Below the pieces are notes generated by a model that saw only the letters and a program-made list of their open reading frames with translations, had not been told where the DNA came from and searched no databases. From Glebionis coronaria (lineage: Eukaryota; Streptophyta; Magnoliopsida; Asterales; Asteraceae), in assembly GCA_025667525.1 (NCBI GenBank), contig JANFOE010000052.1:186001-250000 (forward strand): 64,000 bases of DNA, given 5' to 3'. The position numbers and the translations under genes were made by a program. Positions 1 to 10,634 of the stretch are shown here, piece by piece; the stretch's first letter is position 1, and each line of letters starts with the position of its first letter.

Positions 1-532
1 GCTTACTCGTAATGTCAAGCAGTCTGCTTCTAATACTGCTAAGCTTCTCATTAGGTTGAGCCTTGAAAACGACATACTCATGCATGAGTTGCTTCTTCTT
101 CTCTTCCTTAGTATCATCATTGTCACCATATGCAATTTAAAGAGCTGCCCAAAGGTCCTTTGCAGATTCATAACCTCTGTATTTACGCTGATTCTCTTGT
201 CCCAAAGAGAGTTTCAGAATGTTTAAGGTTTTCATGTCAACCCTTTTCTTTGCTATGTCTTCAGCAGACACAGCTCTACCATCATCAGGTTTTTCTTTCT
301 TATCTGCTTCTGAACATCCAGCAACAGCTGCTCTTGCAACAATGGCATCAACAATCTTTTGAGCTTTATTGAATGTGTTTCCATATTTAATAATCTCCCA
401 GAGAGTGTAGTCATAGATCCCCAGATATTGCTCAAAGTTGAATTTCCACAACTCAAAGTTGGTTGCATCAAGCATGGGAATCTTGATGTTTGGTAAAGGT
501 GAGGAGGAGGAGGTTACTTCTGGATTTGACAT
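1..532 (-). pseudogene. gag: copia gag (UBN2-type) fragment with one in-frame stop
   Basis: The frame opens with a Met at 532 and reads PNIKIPMLDATNFELWKFNFEQ, the usual beginning of plant copia Gag (a short tether, then a W-containing helix block), and continues through a block ending KDLWAAL. A TAA at 137-139 interrupts it, but the same frame stays open to the window edge with normal Gag-like residues (MHEYVVFKAQ and so on), so a point nonsense change is likely. Gag forms the virus-like particle in the cytoplasm. No zinc knuckle is visible because the gene is cut by the window. The start is the first Met after the LTR/PBS leader. The family call is firm; whether the element is dead rests on this one stop. 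Confidence 0.8.
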
Positions 533-615
533 GATGTTTTTAGGGTTTTGTGAAAATTAGGGTTTTGGTGATTTTAGGGTTCTTGTGTTCTTTAAGATCA
601 AAAGTTTCTCAACAA

Positions 616-627
616 GCTCTGATACCA
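616..627 (-). other. primer-binding site, initiator tRNA-Met type
   Basis: On the minus strand the sequence is TGGTATCAGAGC, complementary to the 3' end of plant initiator tRNA-Met. It lies 2 bases inside the LTR end, as expected for a copia element read leftwards. Confidence 0.88.
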
Positions 628-867
628 CTTGTTGATCCCAAACTTAGATCGATTTAGCTTTATGTATACGAGATTAGATCAAGTTATACACTTAGACAAA
701 CCTTTGTATATGTATATGATAATCTAAGTGTTATGCGGAATTAACACTTAAACAAGAACACACAAAGATGTAAACAAACTTTCACTTGATTAATGATAAC
801 AATCTTGCTTACAATGAAAGTGTTTAACGTATGAAAAACTTTTACTGAACAATAACCTAAAGGTATT

Positions 868-875
868 CTTTTATA
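868..875 (-). promoter_or_regulatory. TATA box of the copia LTR
   Basis: TATAAAAG on the minus strand, about 270 bp into the LTR, in the usual place for the element promoter. Transcription would run left towards gag. Confidence 0.6.
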
Positions 876-1008
876 GACATAAGAAGCCTTGTACAAGAGT
901 CTACGTATCAACTATTCTAGGTAAAGATAATTATAGAAAATACAATGTTGAACTTATCCTTACTTGAAACAAACTAGAAACAATATACGCGTAGACTAAA
1001 TCTTTCCA

Positions 1009-1117
1009 TCAGTGCTTGTCTTCAATGTATCAACGCTTGACTTCTTCTTGTCAACGCTTGATCTGTCAGCGTTTGTTTTCTTCCCATCAACGCTTGTTTT
1101 ACTCTTGTCAGCGCTCA
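1009..1117 (-). repeat. six-copy TCARCGCTTG motif array in LTR U3
   Basis: Copies of the 10-bp motif start at 1009, 1030, 1051, 1066, 1087 and 1108 with one or two mismatches each. Spacing is 21, 21, 15, 21 and 21 bp. The array is upstream of the LTR TATA box in the transcriptional sense, so an enhancer-like role is possible but inferred. Confidence 0.7.
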
Positions 1118-1256
1118 AGTAGACTGGCTATATTTTATTCCCAACAGGTGAGCGTACATCCACTATTTGATCAAAACAAACAGGAAAGGGAAATGAAGAT
1201 GCTGATCACACGGCTCAAAATCGTCTTCGTCAATCACCCAAACCACTCACTTCAAG

Positions 1257-1264
1257 TATAAATA
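1257..1264 (+). promoter_or_regulatory. TATA box, LTR-like
   Basis: TATAAATA followed by pyrimidine-rich sequence, only 110 bp right of the copia LTR edge. It fits a retroelement promoter whose upstream U3 is missing. Confidence 0.45.
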
Positions 1265-2067
1265 CCCCCTCTTTTCATTGTATTCAGAATCCTTTTTTCT
1301 TTCTAAAGTTATAATCTTAGTTTTGTTTTAGAAATTGTAATCTTCTTTTTATTAAAGTGTAATGCTTATTTGATTTAATAAAAATTTATATTTTAGTTTC
1401 ATCAGTTTTTAATTTCACGTTTTTGTTATTTGTTAAACTGCTTGTATCTTCTAAATTTATAAGCTGATATTATAAGTGTTGATTGTTCATATAAGCTCAA
1501 ATCAATAGCTTGTATGAATGATTAAGAGTGAATAAGGGAATCATGTTTATTCCATTGAATAAACATTAAAAATATTGCTATGGTTCGAGAATAATTTCGT
1601 GGTTAGCGGTCTTGGTTCAGTAAGAAACTAATGTGGTATGATTGTTTGGAGTTGTGATTCGAAAAGCCAGCTCAGCGCTGCGCTTCACCATCAAGGGAAA
1701 CATCTATTTGCAGGTCAAGCTCATTTTATGTTTAATTATCTTCTCTTATTAATTTAACTTTCTATTTGATATAAGACGTGATTGTTGAATACCTGGAATT
1801 TTATTATTGTTGAGTTTTAAGTTTTTATTAACTGTTATTGTAATTGGATCTCGTTTTTTTGTAACTGCTTGGAGGTATATGTTTGAATCTGCTTATAATT
1901 TTAGTTTTAATTAATGGTGTGTAGATATGTTATGATTTAGTTTATGATATAGATTTTGAGTAAGATAACATGAATGCATTGTGTTAGAATCTGCTTAGAT
2001 ATTTGAATTTAACCTGTTTTTATCTAATCTGAGTTTTCATTAGGGGATAATAAATCTGATCTTTATC

Positions 2068-2546
2068 ATTATTGGCAAGGTTGTCAAGATCCCGATCTTG
2101 ATCTTAGGATCTTATGATTCTACGATTCAGCGAAGCAAAAACGATCCGGATCTTATGTAGGATCTTTCCATCCTTAAGATCTTATAGGATCCCGATCTTG
2201 ATCATAAGATCTTAGGATCTACTATGATCCGATCTTACTTTTTCTCGAACTAAAAACTAAAAAACTACAAATTTATAGGTTATATTTTGTATAATCTAAA
2301 AAACAATGTGTAAATCTTTTTATACATTTCATAATCATAATTTAAGACCATATTTTTATGAAATATTCGTATAATTTTGTGTTTACAATGTATAGTAATT
2401 TGTAAATTTGTAAAATTTGCAAAGACTATTAATAAAATTACATTATAGTAGGATCTTACGATCCCGATCCTACTTTACGATCTCGATCCTACAAACACGA
2501 AAACGATCTTAGGTAAGATCCCGATCTTGAAAACCTTGATTATTGG
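2068..2546. mobile_element. hAT-like non-autonomous DNA transposon (MITE), 463 bp, with 8-bp TSD
   Basis: The element spans 2076-2538. ATTATTGG occurs exactly at 2068-2075 and 2539-2546, an 8-bp target duplication as made by hAT transposases. Terminal inverted repeats begin CAAGGTT and match at about 21 of 24 positions. Subterminal DNA at both ends is dense in GATC/CGATC words (about 2090-2245 and 2450-2525) and the centre is AT-rich. No ORF, so it would need a transposase in trans. Mutator is less likely because a ninth base of the duplication does not match. Confidence 0.85.
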
Positions 2547-3624
2547 TGTTGAGTTTGCGATGCGGATATGGTTGCTCATGCGACTTTTTGTTTTGAATTA
2601 CTGTATGAATACGTAATGATTGTGGTGGTAAAGAACTTTGATGACTGCTATATTTTTTTTGATGTGTTAACTGATTTTAGCTGCTGAATTTGTGATTCCC
2701 TGATTTTATGATTTTATAATGGTTAGTTGCTGTAAGTTAGTAACCAAGTTGTCTGTGATAGCTGCATTTTGTCTATTTTTATCATTTAAACTTAGACTTA
2801 GTTGCTTGTAGTTAGCCTTACACTGTGAGAATTAGTACGTTTTGTGTTCGATTCGGTAAATGTGGTGTTTGTGGTATGTAAGCTTAGCCGCTGCTTGGGT
2901 CCAGTTCAATGTTGTCTAGGTTTGATTAAGAATTTGTTGTTACTATTTGTTGTCTTGTTGTATTGTGAGGTTGAATGCAAGGTTGACTAGTCCTTAAATA
3001 AAAGTTGCATAATTGTTGTTAGAAATATAACAGATCAATGAGATTTAAACTAAATTTCTATAAATTCAATAATCTGGCGTAAATTGATTGATGTTATATC
3101 ATAAGTCATTACACTTTTATGTGCCTTGTGATTCTGCCATGCTGTGTTCCTTGTTATTGTTAAGTTGGTTCATTAGTCCTTGCATTATCTTGTTTTGTTT
3201 CGCTATTGCTATTGTTTGTAACTGATGAATTATTCATTAGTGATGATTATTGGTTTGTATACTTGTTGTGGTATCTTATAGACATTGTAGTTGTACTTTT
3301 GGTGTAGTGGTTTTTCATAGTTGTCGTTGAAATTATTGTTTGGACTGCTGCTCTTATTTCTTAAATATTAAGTCTGCTGCATTTAGACTGTTAGGCTTAT
3401 TTGATTGAACGCTTGCTGTCAATCCATTCTTTCTTTCATTATTGCTGATTTTTCTTGTTTGAATAATTGATATTGACCTTTTACTTTCTCTGTTATTTGA
3501 TATGTTTAAAAGGTGTAATTCGTTTACTATAACTGAATAATTTCCATTAGATGTTGTTGTTATTTAGATTGTTACAGTAAGAGTTTATTTTACTGTTCCA
3601 AAAATTAAATATATTAAAAATTTT

Positions 3625-3696
3625 GTCACCAGCAGGTCTCGAACTCGAGACCTGCATATCATATTCCTTAACTTCTACCACTGGGCTAGTTGTGCC
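3625..3696 (-). repeat. tRNA-derived SINE head or tRNA-like relic
   Basis: On the minus strand an A-box match TAGCCCAGTGG (3688 to 3678) is followed about 32 bp later by a B-box-like GAGTTCGAGACC (3646 to 3635). The B box sits in a palindrome, GCAGGTCTCGA/TCGAGACCTGC, that looks like a T-arm. An AT-rich tail follows to the left. A standard tRNA cloverleaf is not obvious and the B box lacks one consensus G, so a SINE head or an old tRNA-like fragment fits better than a functional tRNA. Confidence 0.5.
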
Positions 3697-3895
3697 TTTT
3701 GTTTATTTACTGCTATAATAATTTATTATACATTTTGTCTTTGAATTGTCATTAAACGTTTTTCAATCATTGTTTTAGTTTAAAAAGTTTAACAAATATA
3801 TAATTACTTTTAATAATAAATTGTGTATTTAAATTTGGCACAATTCATTAGTTTAAATAATAAAAAAATAGTTATTAATTCGTCTTTTAGATTTA

Positions 3896-6800
3896 TTTTA
3901 GCGATTCATGCACTTTATTAAAAAACGTTGGATTTTTAGATAAAAACCGAACCAATTAAAATAAATTGTCCAAATCAAAACGAAAGTCTCAAATTCACAA
4001 TTTCTTCGTGTACAATGAACCGGGATCACTCTCGTGTTAATTAATCCGTCTTTATCTAATTTTAGTCTCATCGTCCAAATCGGGCTTAAAACGCTTAAAA
4101 TATCATCAAAATACCCAAAAATGTGCTTGTGTTTGTTCATTGTGTATTTTAGGTACGGATATCGTGAATTCACCAAAAGATCAAAGGAATCAAGCAAAAA
4201 CGAACACGGGAAACGAAGCCGCACAAAGAACCGGACCCGAATCATGATTTTCTATTGAAGTCCTTGAAGTTTGTAGAATTGGCAAGAATGGTCCCTCATC
4301 TTTGGAGAATTGTCAACTTTAGCCCTTGAAGAATCACTATTTACAACATTGGTCCTTTAAGAATGAAGATTGTACAAGAAAAGCCCTTGATAATCACAAG
4401 AATTGCAAGTTTAGTCCTTATTCATTATATCTTTAAAACACAAGGACTGAATTTGTAATTGGCCAAAAGATATTAACAAAGGAAAATGGGTAAAAAGCTG
4501 TTAAAGTTTAAATGACAAGAACTTGGAAGGCTGGGGACTATTATTGCCCAGACACGAAACCTCTCCCCACCACTTAGTTGCTGCCACCTCACCCCTGTTG
4601 ACACCTCACCACTCCCACATCAGCATTCCACCATCACGTTTTAATATTAACTAAATCAGTTTTTAAACTGATTTTAGTATTATATTAAGGGGCGCCAAAC
4701 AACTTCTGTTCACCATCTTCCCCCTAAATCCCCATTAGAACCCTAATCACGTTTACAATCAAAACAAAGGGTAAAACGTTCTAAGCTTCCAGAAAGGCAA
4801 TTAAAGGTCTCCTAACCTAATCCCACTCCCCAAAAACAACTCCAACACACCCATGTGACCAGTAGGGTCACCCCCTGCTACGTCACTTTCAAACCAATAT
4901 CCAAAAGAGACTAGATGAACGACTCTCCTTTATTCCTTGCTCCCAATGATGGTATGAATGGTCAAGATTGGTCAAATTACAACTGGATACAGCAGGACCA
5001 ACACATGGGATCACAAGACTGGAATCTTTCAAACAAGTCAAGGGCATTCTCGGAAATTAGTAGCTAGGGTTTAGTGTTCTAGGACATTCCATTTAGTAGT
5101 ATAAAAGGAGCTTGCATCATGTGCAAAAGACCTTTGTTCCAGCTTGTACTTTTTTTATTTAAATGAATATTTACAGTATTTTATAAATTAATTTGCAAGG
5201 CTGAGTTCCATACTTTTATTGTCTTTCTTAGTTAATTAATGTTTGATGCAAATTATTTTTGAGTTTTCAAAAGGTTTCAATTTTTAAACTAATTTTCAGA
5301 AAGATTGTGTTTTAAAACACTCTTGGAAAAAGTTCTTAATAAGACTGATTTTTATCCCCACATGAAGTGAAAGTGGAGTGTGGGGGGATTTCAGCTTATT
5401 AAGCTTTGTTTAAAGTCTCAAATCAGTTTCAAGGAAATTTGGTTCAAGTTGGTTTTTCAAAGAAATTCAGTTTTTTTATTATTCAATATTTGCCCTCACC
5501 ACTTACTGTACAAAAATCCATAAGCTTCTAGCTTATGGTCTTTTGTGACAAGACAATTGTTGCCTGTTTGTTGTGTTTGTGCAGGAAAACAAGAAGCAAG
5601 GTTCATCATATCAGCCACTTCCATTTTCTTTTTGCTAAATTTTGAAGACATTTAACCCTGGTTCCCTTAGTGAACCCCAGCAGGGTCTCTCTACACTACT
5701 CACAAGCTTTCATAAGCCCATTTAGTCCATTTAAAGAAGGCATCAGCTCAAGGTTGGCTTGAACCCTTTTCATGAACTTTTTGGATTTTTGTATGAAGTT
5801 TATGTGATTTTGTGTTAAATTGCTGGTTTGTTGGAATTTTCAGTTTGATTGTGCTTGTTTAGTTGTTACATGCATGAGTAGTTGATTGGTAATCAGTTTA
5901 ATCAAGTTGTGAATGAATCTCCTTTGTTAATTTCAATTTCAGAAATTAAGGGTGTGTTTGGATGTGGGTTTTATGGACAGCTTTTAACAAAATGTTGGCT
6001 TGAAACCAATCTAAGCACACTTAGTTTAAGTATTATTGTGATATATCAACTAGTGGCATTCATATTATTAGGTTTTATAAGAGTTTGCATGATAAAATTT
6101 GGTTTTTATAGCTTAAATTCAGTAAGTCCTTTTTTAGCATGATTTAGTTTAATTTTTGCAATCAAAACTTGTTCACCAATAGGAAGTAGGTTAAGATAAG
6201 TTTATATTTAGCTTATATGTTGTTTGGTAAACTTTTATGCAAGAATTAATCATTTGAAATTCGTTTTGGTGCACATCACACCAGTCTACTGTTCATCAGA
6301 TAGAGTAAAGTCTATATAGTGACTGTTTTTGTGTTTTTTTTGTGTAATCTTGTGTGCTACTTGCTGGTTTTTGTGCTTTTATTGACTCCCTACACTCCAC
6401 TGAGTGTAGGGGTGCCCCATTGTCCATCAATTATCAAGCAATAAACAAGATCCAAGCACATTGGTGCACAGACCTGTTAATTTGCACGAGCAGTGGGAAC
6501 AAAGTTACCCCTGCTAGTGTATCTCTTGGTACTGCCCAGCAAAAGGACAAATAGTCCAACACGTCACTTTCAGTTTCTCATTTTTTTTTGTCTTTTGTGG
6601 GTCAAATTAGGATTTAGGACCTCAAACAAGTTGCATTATTTTTCTTATTTTATTTAGGATTTTTCTGTTTAATTATTTTTTATTTTACTGTTCATTTAGT
6701 AATTTTTAGATTAAATAGCTATTTTAAATTACTTTTTAATTTCTGTTTTTGGCATTTAGTGTAAAAAATCATTATTTTTCAGTTTTAAATTTTGTTAGAC

Positions 6801-7340
6801 TTAGAAAAATGTTTTAAGATTTTTAGTCAAAAATTATTTCACTGTTCACTTTTTAATTATTTTTTAGAATTTAATTTAGTTTAATTAAGGTTTAATTTTA
6901 AACTGTTTTGTCTTTTAGTGAAAAATTTTATAGTTTTCAAACTTTTTCAATTTTCTACTGTTCTTTAGGATAATTTATGATTTTTAAATTTGTCAATTTA
7001 TTTTTGGCATTATTTTATTATTTTTATGATTATTTTAGTTTTAAAATAGTTTTTAGTGATTTAAAAATAGAAAAATAGTTTTGAAAATTTAGGAAAAATA
7101 GTTTTTAGTCTTTAAATAATATAAGTGACTTATTAATTCAATAAAATAATATTTTGGACATTTTGTTAATTATATTTAATTTTAGGGCTTTAATTAGCAT
7201 TTAAAATTGAATATTTAATTAATAAAAGGTTTTAAAATATATTTGTTGGATTTTTATTCTTATTTATATTATTCTAGACTTAGTTTAAACTTTTAATTAA
7301 TTCTTAGGTCAAATTTTTAATTTTGTCACATTTTACGTAT
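3896..7340 (+). repeat. probable Athila-like LTR remnant, plus strand
   Basis: Noncoding. About 4120-4450 resembles in style the U3 of the Athila-like LTR at 35889 (GTGTTTG...TAGGTA, then repeated short phrases around AAGTCCTTGAAG and TTGGTCCTTTAAG). A TATAAAA box lies at 5100-5106, followed by about 2.2 kb of AT-rich U5-like DNA, the same proportion as in that LTR. I could not define either end, a PBS or a partner LTR. Confidence 0.35.
5100..5106 (+). promoter_or_regulatory. TATA box, LTR-like
   Basis: TATAAAA followed by GGAGCTTGC, with a T-rich stretch and an AT-rich region downstream. It is probably the promoter of the LTR remnant around it. Confidence 0.45.
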
Positions 7341-7658
7341 TTACGTTCGCGTTTTACGTCAACGTCGTAGTTTAATCGTAGTCGTAGCTCGTCTTTTCTT
7401 TTTCTCTCTTTAAACCAAAAACGTCACTAATCCAAACTTGATTTCATATATATTGGCACATTAATACACACACCTCCTTCGAGAACGAACCCGCATTTAT
7501 TCAACTTGTCGGTTTTCCTAAATCGTCGAGTTTAATACTTGCCGCACTTATACGTTCTTTTTCCTAAAAGACGTATCACTACTCCTACCAGTAATTTTCT
7601 ATTATTTGCTCTATAACGTATTACATTAAATACACCGACACGTTTCCCACACATCAAT

Positions 7659-7826
7659 ATGCTACAAGAGAAGAGATGTCCATTTGAGAGAAGATTGTTG
7701 GAAAGAATGTTGGAACAACAATTGGAAGTCTCAAAAGAGTCTGTTGGTGCTTTTGAGTTGATCAGAATGGTTAAACAACAAATCAAGGATTTGGAGCAAG
7801 AGGAAGAAGATGAAAAAGAGCCTTAA
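7659..7826 (+). CDS. unrecognised 55-residue coiled-coil-like ORF
   Basis: ATG at 7659 to TAA at 7824. The product is strongly charged and helix-prone, with leucines and glutamines spaced as in a coiled coil (RRLLERMLEQQLEV, then MVKQQIKDLEQEEEDEKE) and an acidic tail. It follows an LTR-like region and a leader of about 300 bp, so it may be the start of a broken gag-like gene. I do not recognise the family. A chance ORF is possible, but base composition changes clearly from the AT-rich DNA upstream. Confidence 0.3.
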   Translation: MLQEKRCPFERRLLERMLEQQLEVSKESVGAFELIRMVKQQIKDLEQEEEDEKEP

Positions 7827-7894
7827 GTGTTTGACTTTCAGTCACACTTCACAAATGGTTCTCAGTTCCCCATGTCTAACACACATAAGAACTA

Positions 7895-8205
7895 GCTAAT
7901 CCATAAGCAAACGGTTTGTGGTAAAGACTTCTCAAATCCGTTGAAAGCTGGTAGTTTGCTAAAAACTATATGGTTCTAACTCACCTTGTTTCGAGACAAA
8001 GAGTTGGCTAGTCCTAGACAAACGGTACTAGGTAAAGACTTAATCAAATATGTTGATGGTTGACAATTTACCAAAAATTGTAGGGTTATCATATTCATTA
8101 TGAATAAATTATTGGCTATTCCAGAGGGTATGACTAACTGGTAAAGAATAAATCAAATCCGTTGATAGCTGATGATTTGCTAAAAATCATGAGGCAAATA
8201 CAGAT
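7895..8205 (+). repeat. three-unit degenerate tandem repeat, about 110 bp per unit
   Basis: Units begin at 7895, 8007 and 8115, each with GCTAnTCC followed by an ACGGTnnnnGGTAAAGA-like block, then CAAATnnGTTGAnnG, then TTTnCnAAAAnT. Periods are 112 and 108 bp. The units differ at many positions, so the array is old. It lies between the small ORF and a copia-type LTR. Confidence 0.65.
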
Positions 8206-8633
8206 TGGTTTTTTTGTTGTTAACTGTTTTATTTCAGGTATGAAGTTGCAAGCAAAGAAGTATTAAAGAAAAGATACTTAGAAGGTTTTGTCTCATCAAA
8301 TCAAGACAGAAGTTCATGATTCAGAGTTCATTGATTTAACTCAAGAAGACAATTACTATTGCTGCAAAATCAAATGAATGTTTACAAGACACAAGAAGAT
8401 CATAGTTTGAAGACAAAGATGATGTTCATGAGACTTGAAGGTTATCTTATCAGAAGAAGATCTACATTGAAGTGTTTGGCTACATTCAGTTGGATACAAA
8501 TACAAATTACCAAGTTTAATCCAAGGTTGAAGAGAAGACTGAAGACATGTACTCTAAATGCATTCAGTATAAAGAGAAACAAGAAGAAAACAAGTTATCA
8601 TTCTTGTTTAGGGAAGGATTATTGGGAATTATT
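8206..8633. other. no recognisable gene
   Basis: Purine-rich DNA with an open frame from 8359 that has no recognisable motif. A pyrimidine tract ending TTTCAG occurs near 8237. It may be the 3' internal end of the copia-like element whose LTR follows. Confidence 0.4.
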
Positions 8634-9120
8634 TGTTAAGTGTCAAGTACTGTTAGTGTTATTGAAGTATTGTTAGTATCTTTCAAGTACCGTTAGTGTT
8701 AACGCGGTACATAGTAAATACTGCTACTTACAAAGTAAGTACTGCTATATTGATTAGGACGAATATATCTTTGTATAAGATATGTCATAGTTATAGTTAG
8801 AGTATATCTTACGTGATATACTTAATAGTTAGAATATTGATAATATATCGTCTGTGATATAGTTATCTTTATAGAATATTCAAAGGTTTCTAGGGTTCCT
8901 TACTCTATAAAAGGAACATAGGTACGATGTCCTTCATGTACCTCATTCAAGTCGATTAATAAGAATCGAATAGTTAAAAGTAATTATGTTCTTTTGTGCT
9001 TTATAAGTCAGATTTCGCATAACTTATTTATCTTGAGTAAGAGTTCTCAAAGTGTTTTAGTTTGATTACAAACTACTACTAGTTCTTAACAGAATATAGA
9101 TCCAATCAAAGGGATCAACA
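8634..9120 (+). repeat. probable copia-type LTR, 487 bp (solo or 3' LTR)
   Basis: Begins TGTTA at 8634 and ends AACA at 9120. TATAAAA at 8906-8912 is followed by an R-U5-like leader. The end GGGATCAACA is close to that of the LTR at 630-1146, whose tip read on the minus strand is GGGATCAACA. U3 holds repeated AGTACYGTTAGTGTTA words. No partner LTR or matching 5-bp duplication was found, so the boundaries are tentative. Confidence 0.5.
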
Positions 9121-9547
9121 CTACTCTTTAGTAAATCTTTGTAAAATATACGATTCTTTAACACAAATAGTTGTCAAGAATATATTCATTAGTATTCCAA
9201 TATCTTTGTGTTGTTTGTTTCTCAAACACGGTGTCCTGGCAATGTATTAGATGAAAATGCGAGAATCTTCTCTCTATGCAACTTTTATCAAAATTTACAT
9301 GAGCATTAAGATGCATCAAAAAAATTTCTTTTGCTATATGCTATATTATAATATTATCCTTTTAAAAACCTTCAATTGTCTTTTCTATAAAATCCATCTA
9401 CTTTTTTAGTATAAAAAAGAGAAGGTTTTGACGTAACTCAAAGTCTCTCAATTTTTATTAGCTTTTATTTTTCATGAGAAGAACATTCATTACTAATTGT
9501 TGTTAAACGACAATCATAAATCGTACCCATTTATCGAACGAGTTTTG

Positions 9548-9550
<3 letters not shown>

Positions 9551-9603
<53 letters not shown>
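9551..9603. repeat. (AT)26 microsatellite
   Basis: An uninterrupted AT dinucleotide run of about 26 units, a likely length-variable locus. Confidence 0.95.
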
Positions 9604-9604
<1 letters not shown>

Positions 9605-10490
9605 CATAAAAAAACTATTTACTTATAATATAACATAATATTATCGTTTTCTAAATATTATCAAAATAAATATTTATATTAAAATACAAAATAAAAAACA
9701 CATTTATATACATAAAAAGTTAAGCTAAGGCATTCTAAGAAAAATAGCAAATAAAACAAAAGCCAGCCGACTAATCATGAAGTAAAAGGTATACTAAAAA
9801 ATTCATGAAATAACAAACGCTATGTTTAAAAAAATACAAACAAACATTTTCACAAACATAAAACTTATAAACAATTAATTCTCTAAAAAACTCAAACAAC
9901 AAATACAAGTGTCATCACGACTCATAATGCATTAAGCGTTCTTTTGTATCAGAACTAGAAGGTAATTGAGTTGGAGTTTGATGTGAATATCGAAATGAAA
10001 TGACACTCGCTTTGAAACTAGGTACGTGTTTGCTTGAAGTTGTTGATCGATCTTGAATTTTATGTGATATTTATGTGAATTTTATCAGACTAATGTAAAT
10101 TTATGTGATATTTATGTGGTTTCAAATTTATGATTAGTAGTTGTTAATTTCGAGCTTCATTCGTTTATATTAATCGGGATTTTTCTTTGTTTTGAGCTTT
10201 ATGCGTTTCATTTAGAATTTTAGTTTGTTACAGTGTAGTTTCTTTTACTTCTACTCGTGTTTTCGAGAATTAGGATAGGGAAGAAGGATGTAATCGATTA
10301 TAATCTTACTAGGCGAACTTGCTCGATTTAGATTGCAGCTCTAGCTCCTTGTGTAGTTTAGATTCGTGTTTTCAAATATTAGGATAATAAGGATGTAATT
10401 GTAGATATCGAATAGTCAAGGTTTTAATATGGAGAGTTATGAATGACAAAAGAAAGAATCTTGAATATATAAAGATTCTTCGATCTCATA

Positions 10491-10634
10491 TTAACATCCT
10501 TCGATCTCATCCATTGTGACAGTTTTTTGACCCAAAATATCAACAGTGTACTTGTACATTTGTTGTTGATCTTCACCTTGAGGAACAGACTCTTTCAGTT
10601 TGACGGTGAGGTGATACACTTGGTTGTTGGCCAT
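10491..10634 (-). CDS. unrecognised 47-residue ORF, possibly an exon or gene fragment
   Basis: ATG at 10634 (minus strand) to TAA at 10491. The peptide begins MANNQVYHLTVKLKES, then QQQMYKYTVDIL, with an alternating beta-strand look and ordinary codon use, unlike the surrounding AT-rich DNA. The pattern loosely recalls the core strands of plant cystatins, but the cystatin G, QVVAG and PW signatures are absent, so I do not assign it. It could be one exon of a decayed gene or a chance ORF. Confidence 0.25.
   Translation of the reverse strand: MANNQVYHLTVKLKESVPQGEDQQQMYKYTVDILGQKTVTMDEIEGC

Larger units (their letters stand above)
1..1146 (-). mobile_element. 5' end of a Ty1/copia LTR retrotransposon (cut by window edge)
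   Basis: Read on the minus strand this is LTR (1146 to 630), primer-binding site (627 to 616) and the start of gag (532 leftwards). The rest of gag, pol and the other LTR lie left of position 1. The element appears inserted in older LTR-like DNA that starts at 1147. The target duplication cannot be checked because the partner end is outside the window. Confidence 0.85.
630..1146 (-). repeat. copia LTR, 517 bp
   Basis: It runs from TGTTG at 630 to CAACA at 1146, a perfect 5-bp terminal inverted repeat with TG/CA ends, directly next to the PBS and gag. A minus-strand TATAAAAG box lies at 868-875, so U3 is the right-hand part. U3 contains six copies of a TCARCGCTTG-like motif (1009-1117). Confidence 0.85.
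1147..3895 (+). repeat. probable truncated LTR (R-U5-like), plus strand
   Basis: AT-rich noncoding DNA with no credible ORF. A TATAAATA box at 1257-1264 is followed by a T-rich leader, AATAAA-like sites near 1377, and an AGCTCAGCGCT motif near 1671 that also occurs at the equivalent place in the Athila-like LTRs (near 37209 and 48743). I therefore read it as the promoter-to-U5 part of an Athila-like LTR whose U3 was displaced by the copia insertion at 1146. The right boundary is not resolved and no PBS was found. A hAT-like MITE (2076-2538) and a SINE-like block (3625-3696) lie inside. Confidence 0.4.

Noticed and set aside
3898..4258. ORFs on both strands before the second LTR-like region
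   Set aside because: Low-complexity AT-driven sequence with no domain pattern; position fits an LTR start.
5882..6142. 86-codon hydrophobic ORF that could be a membrane protein
   Set aside because: Hydrophobicity follows from T-rich DNA; no start context, homology pattern or neighbouring coding signal.
8359..8676. 105-codon plus-strand ORF
   Set aside because: No recognisable motif, lysine-rich from A-rich DNA, and it runs into the LTR at 8634.
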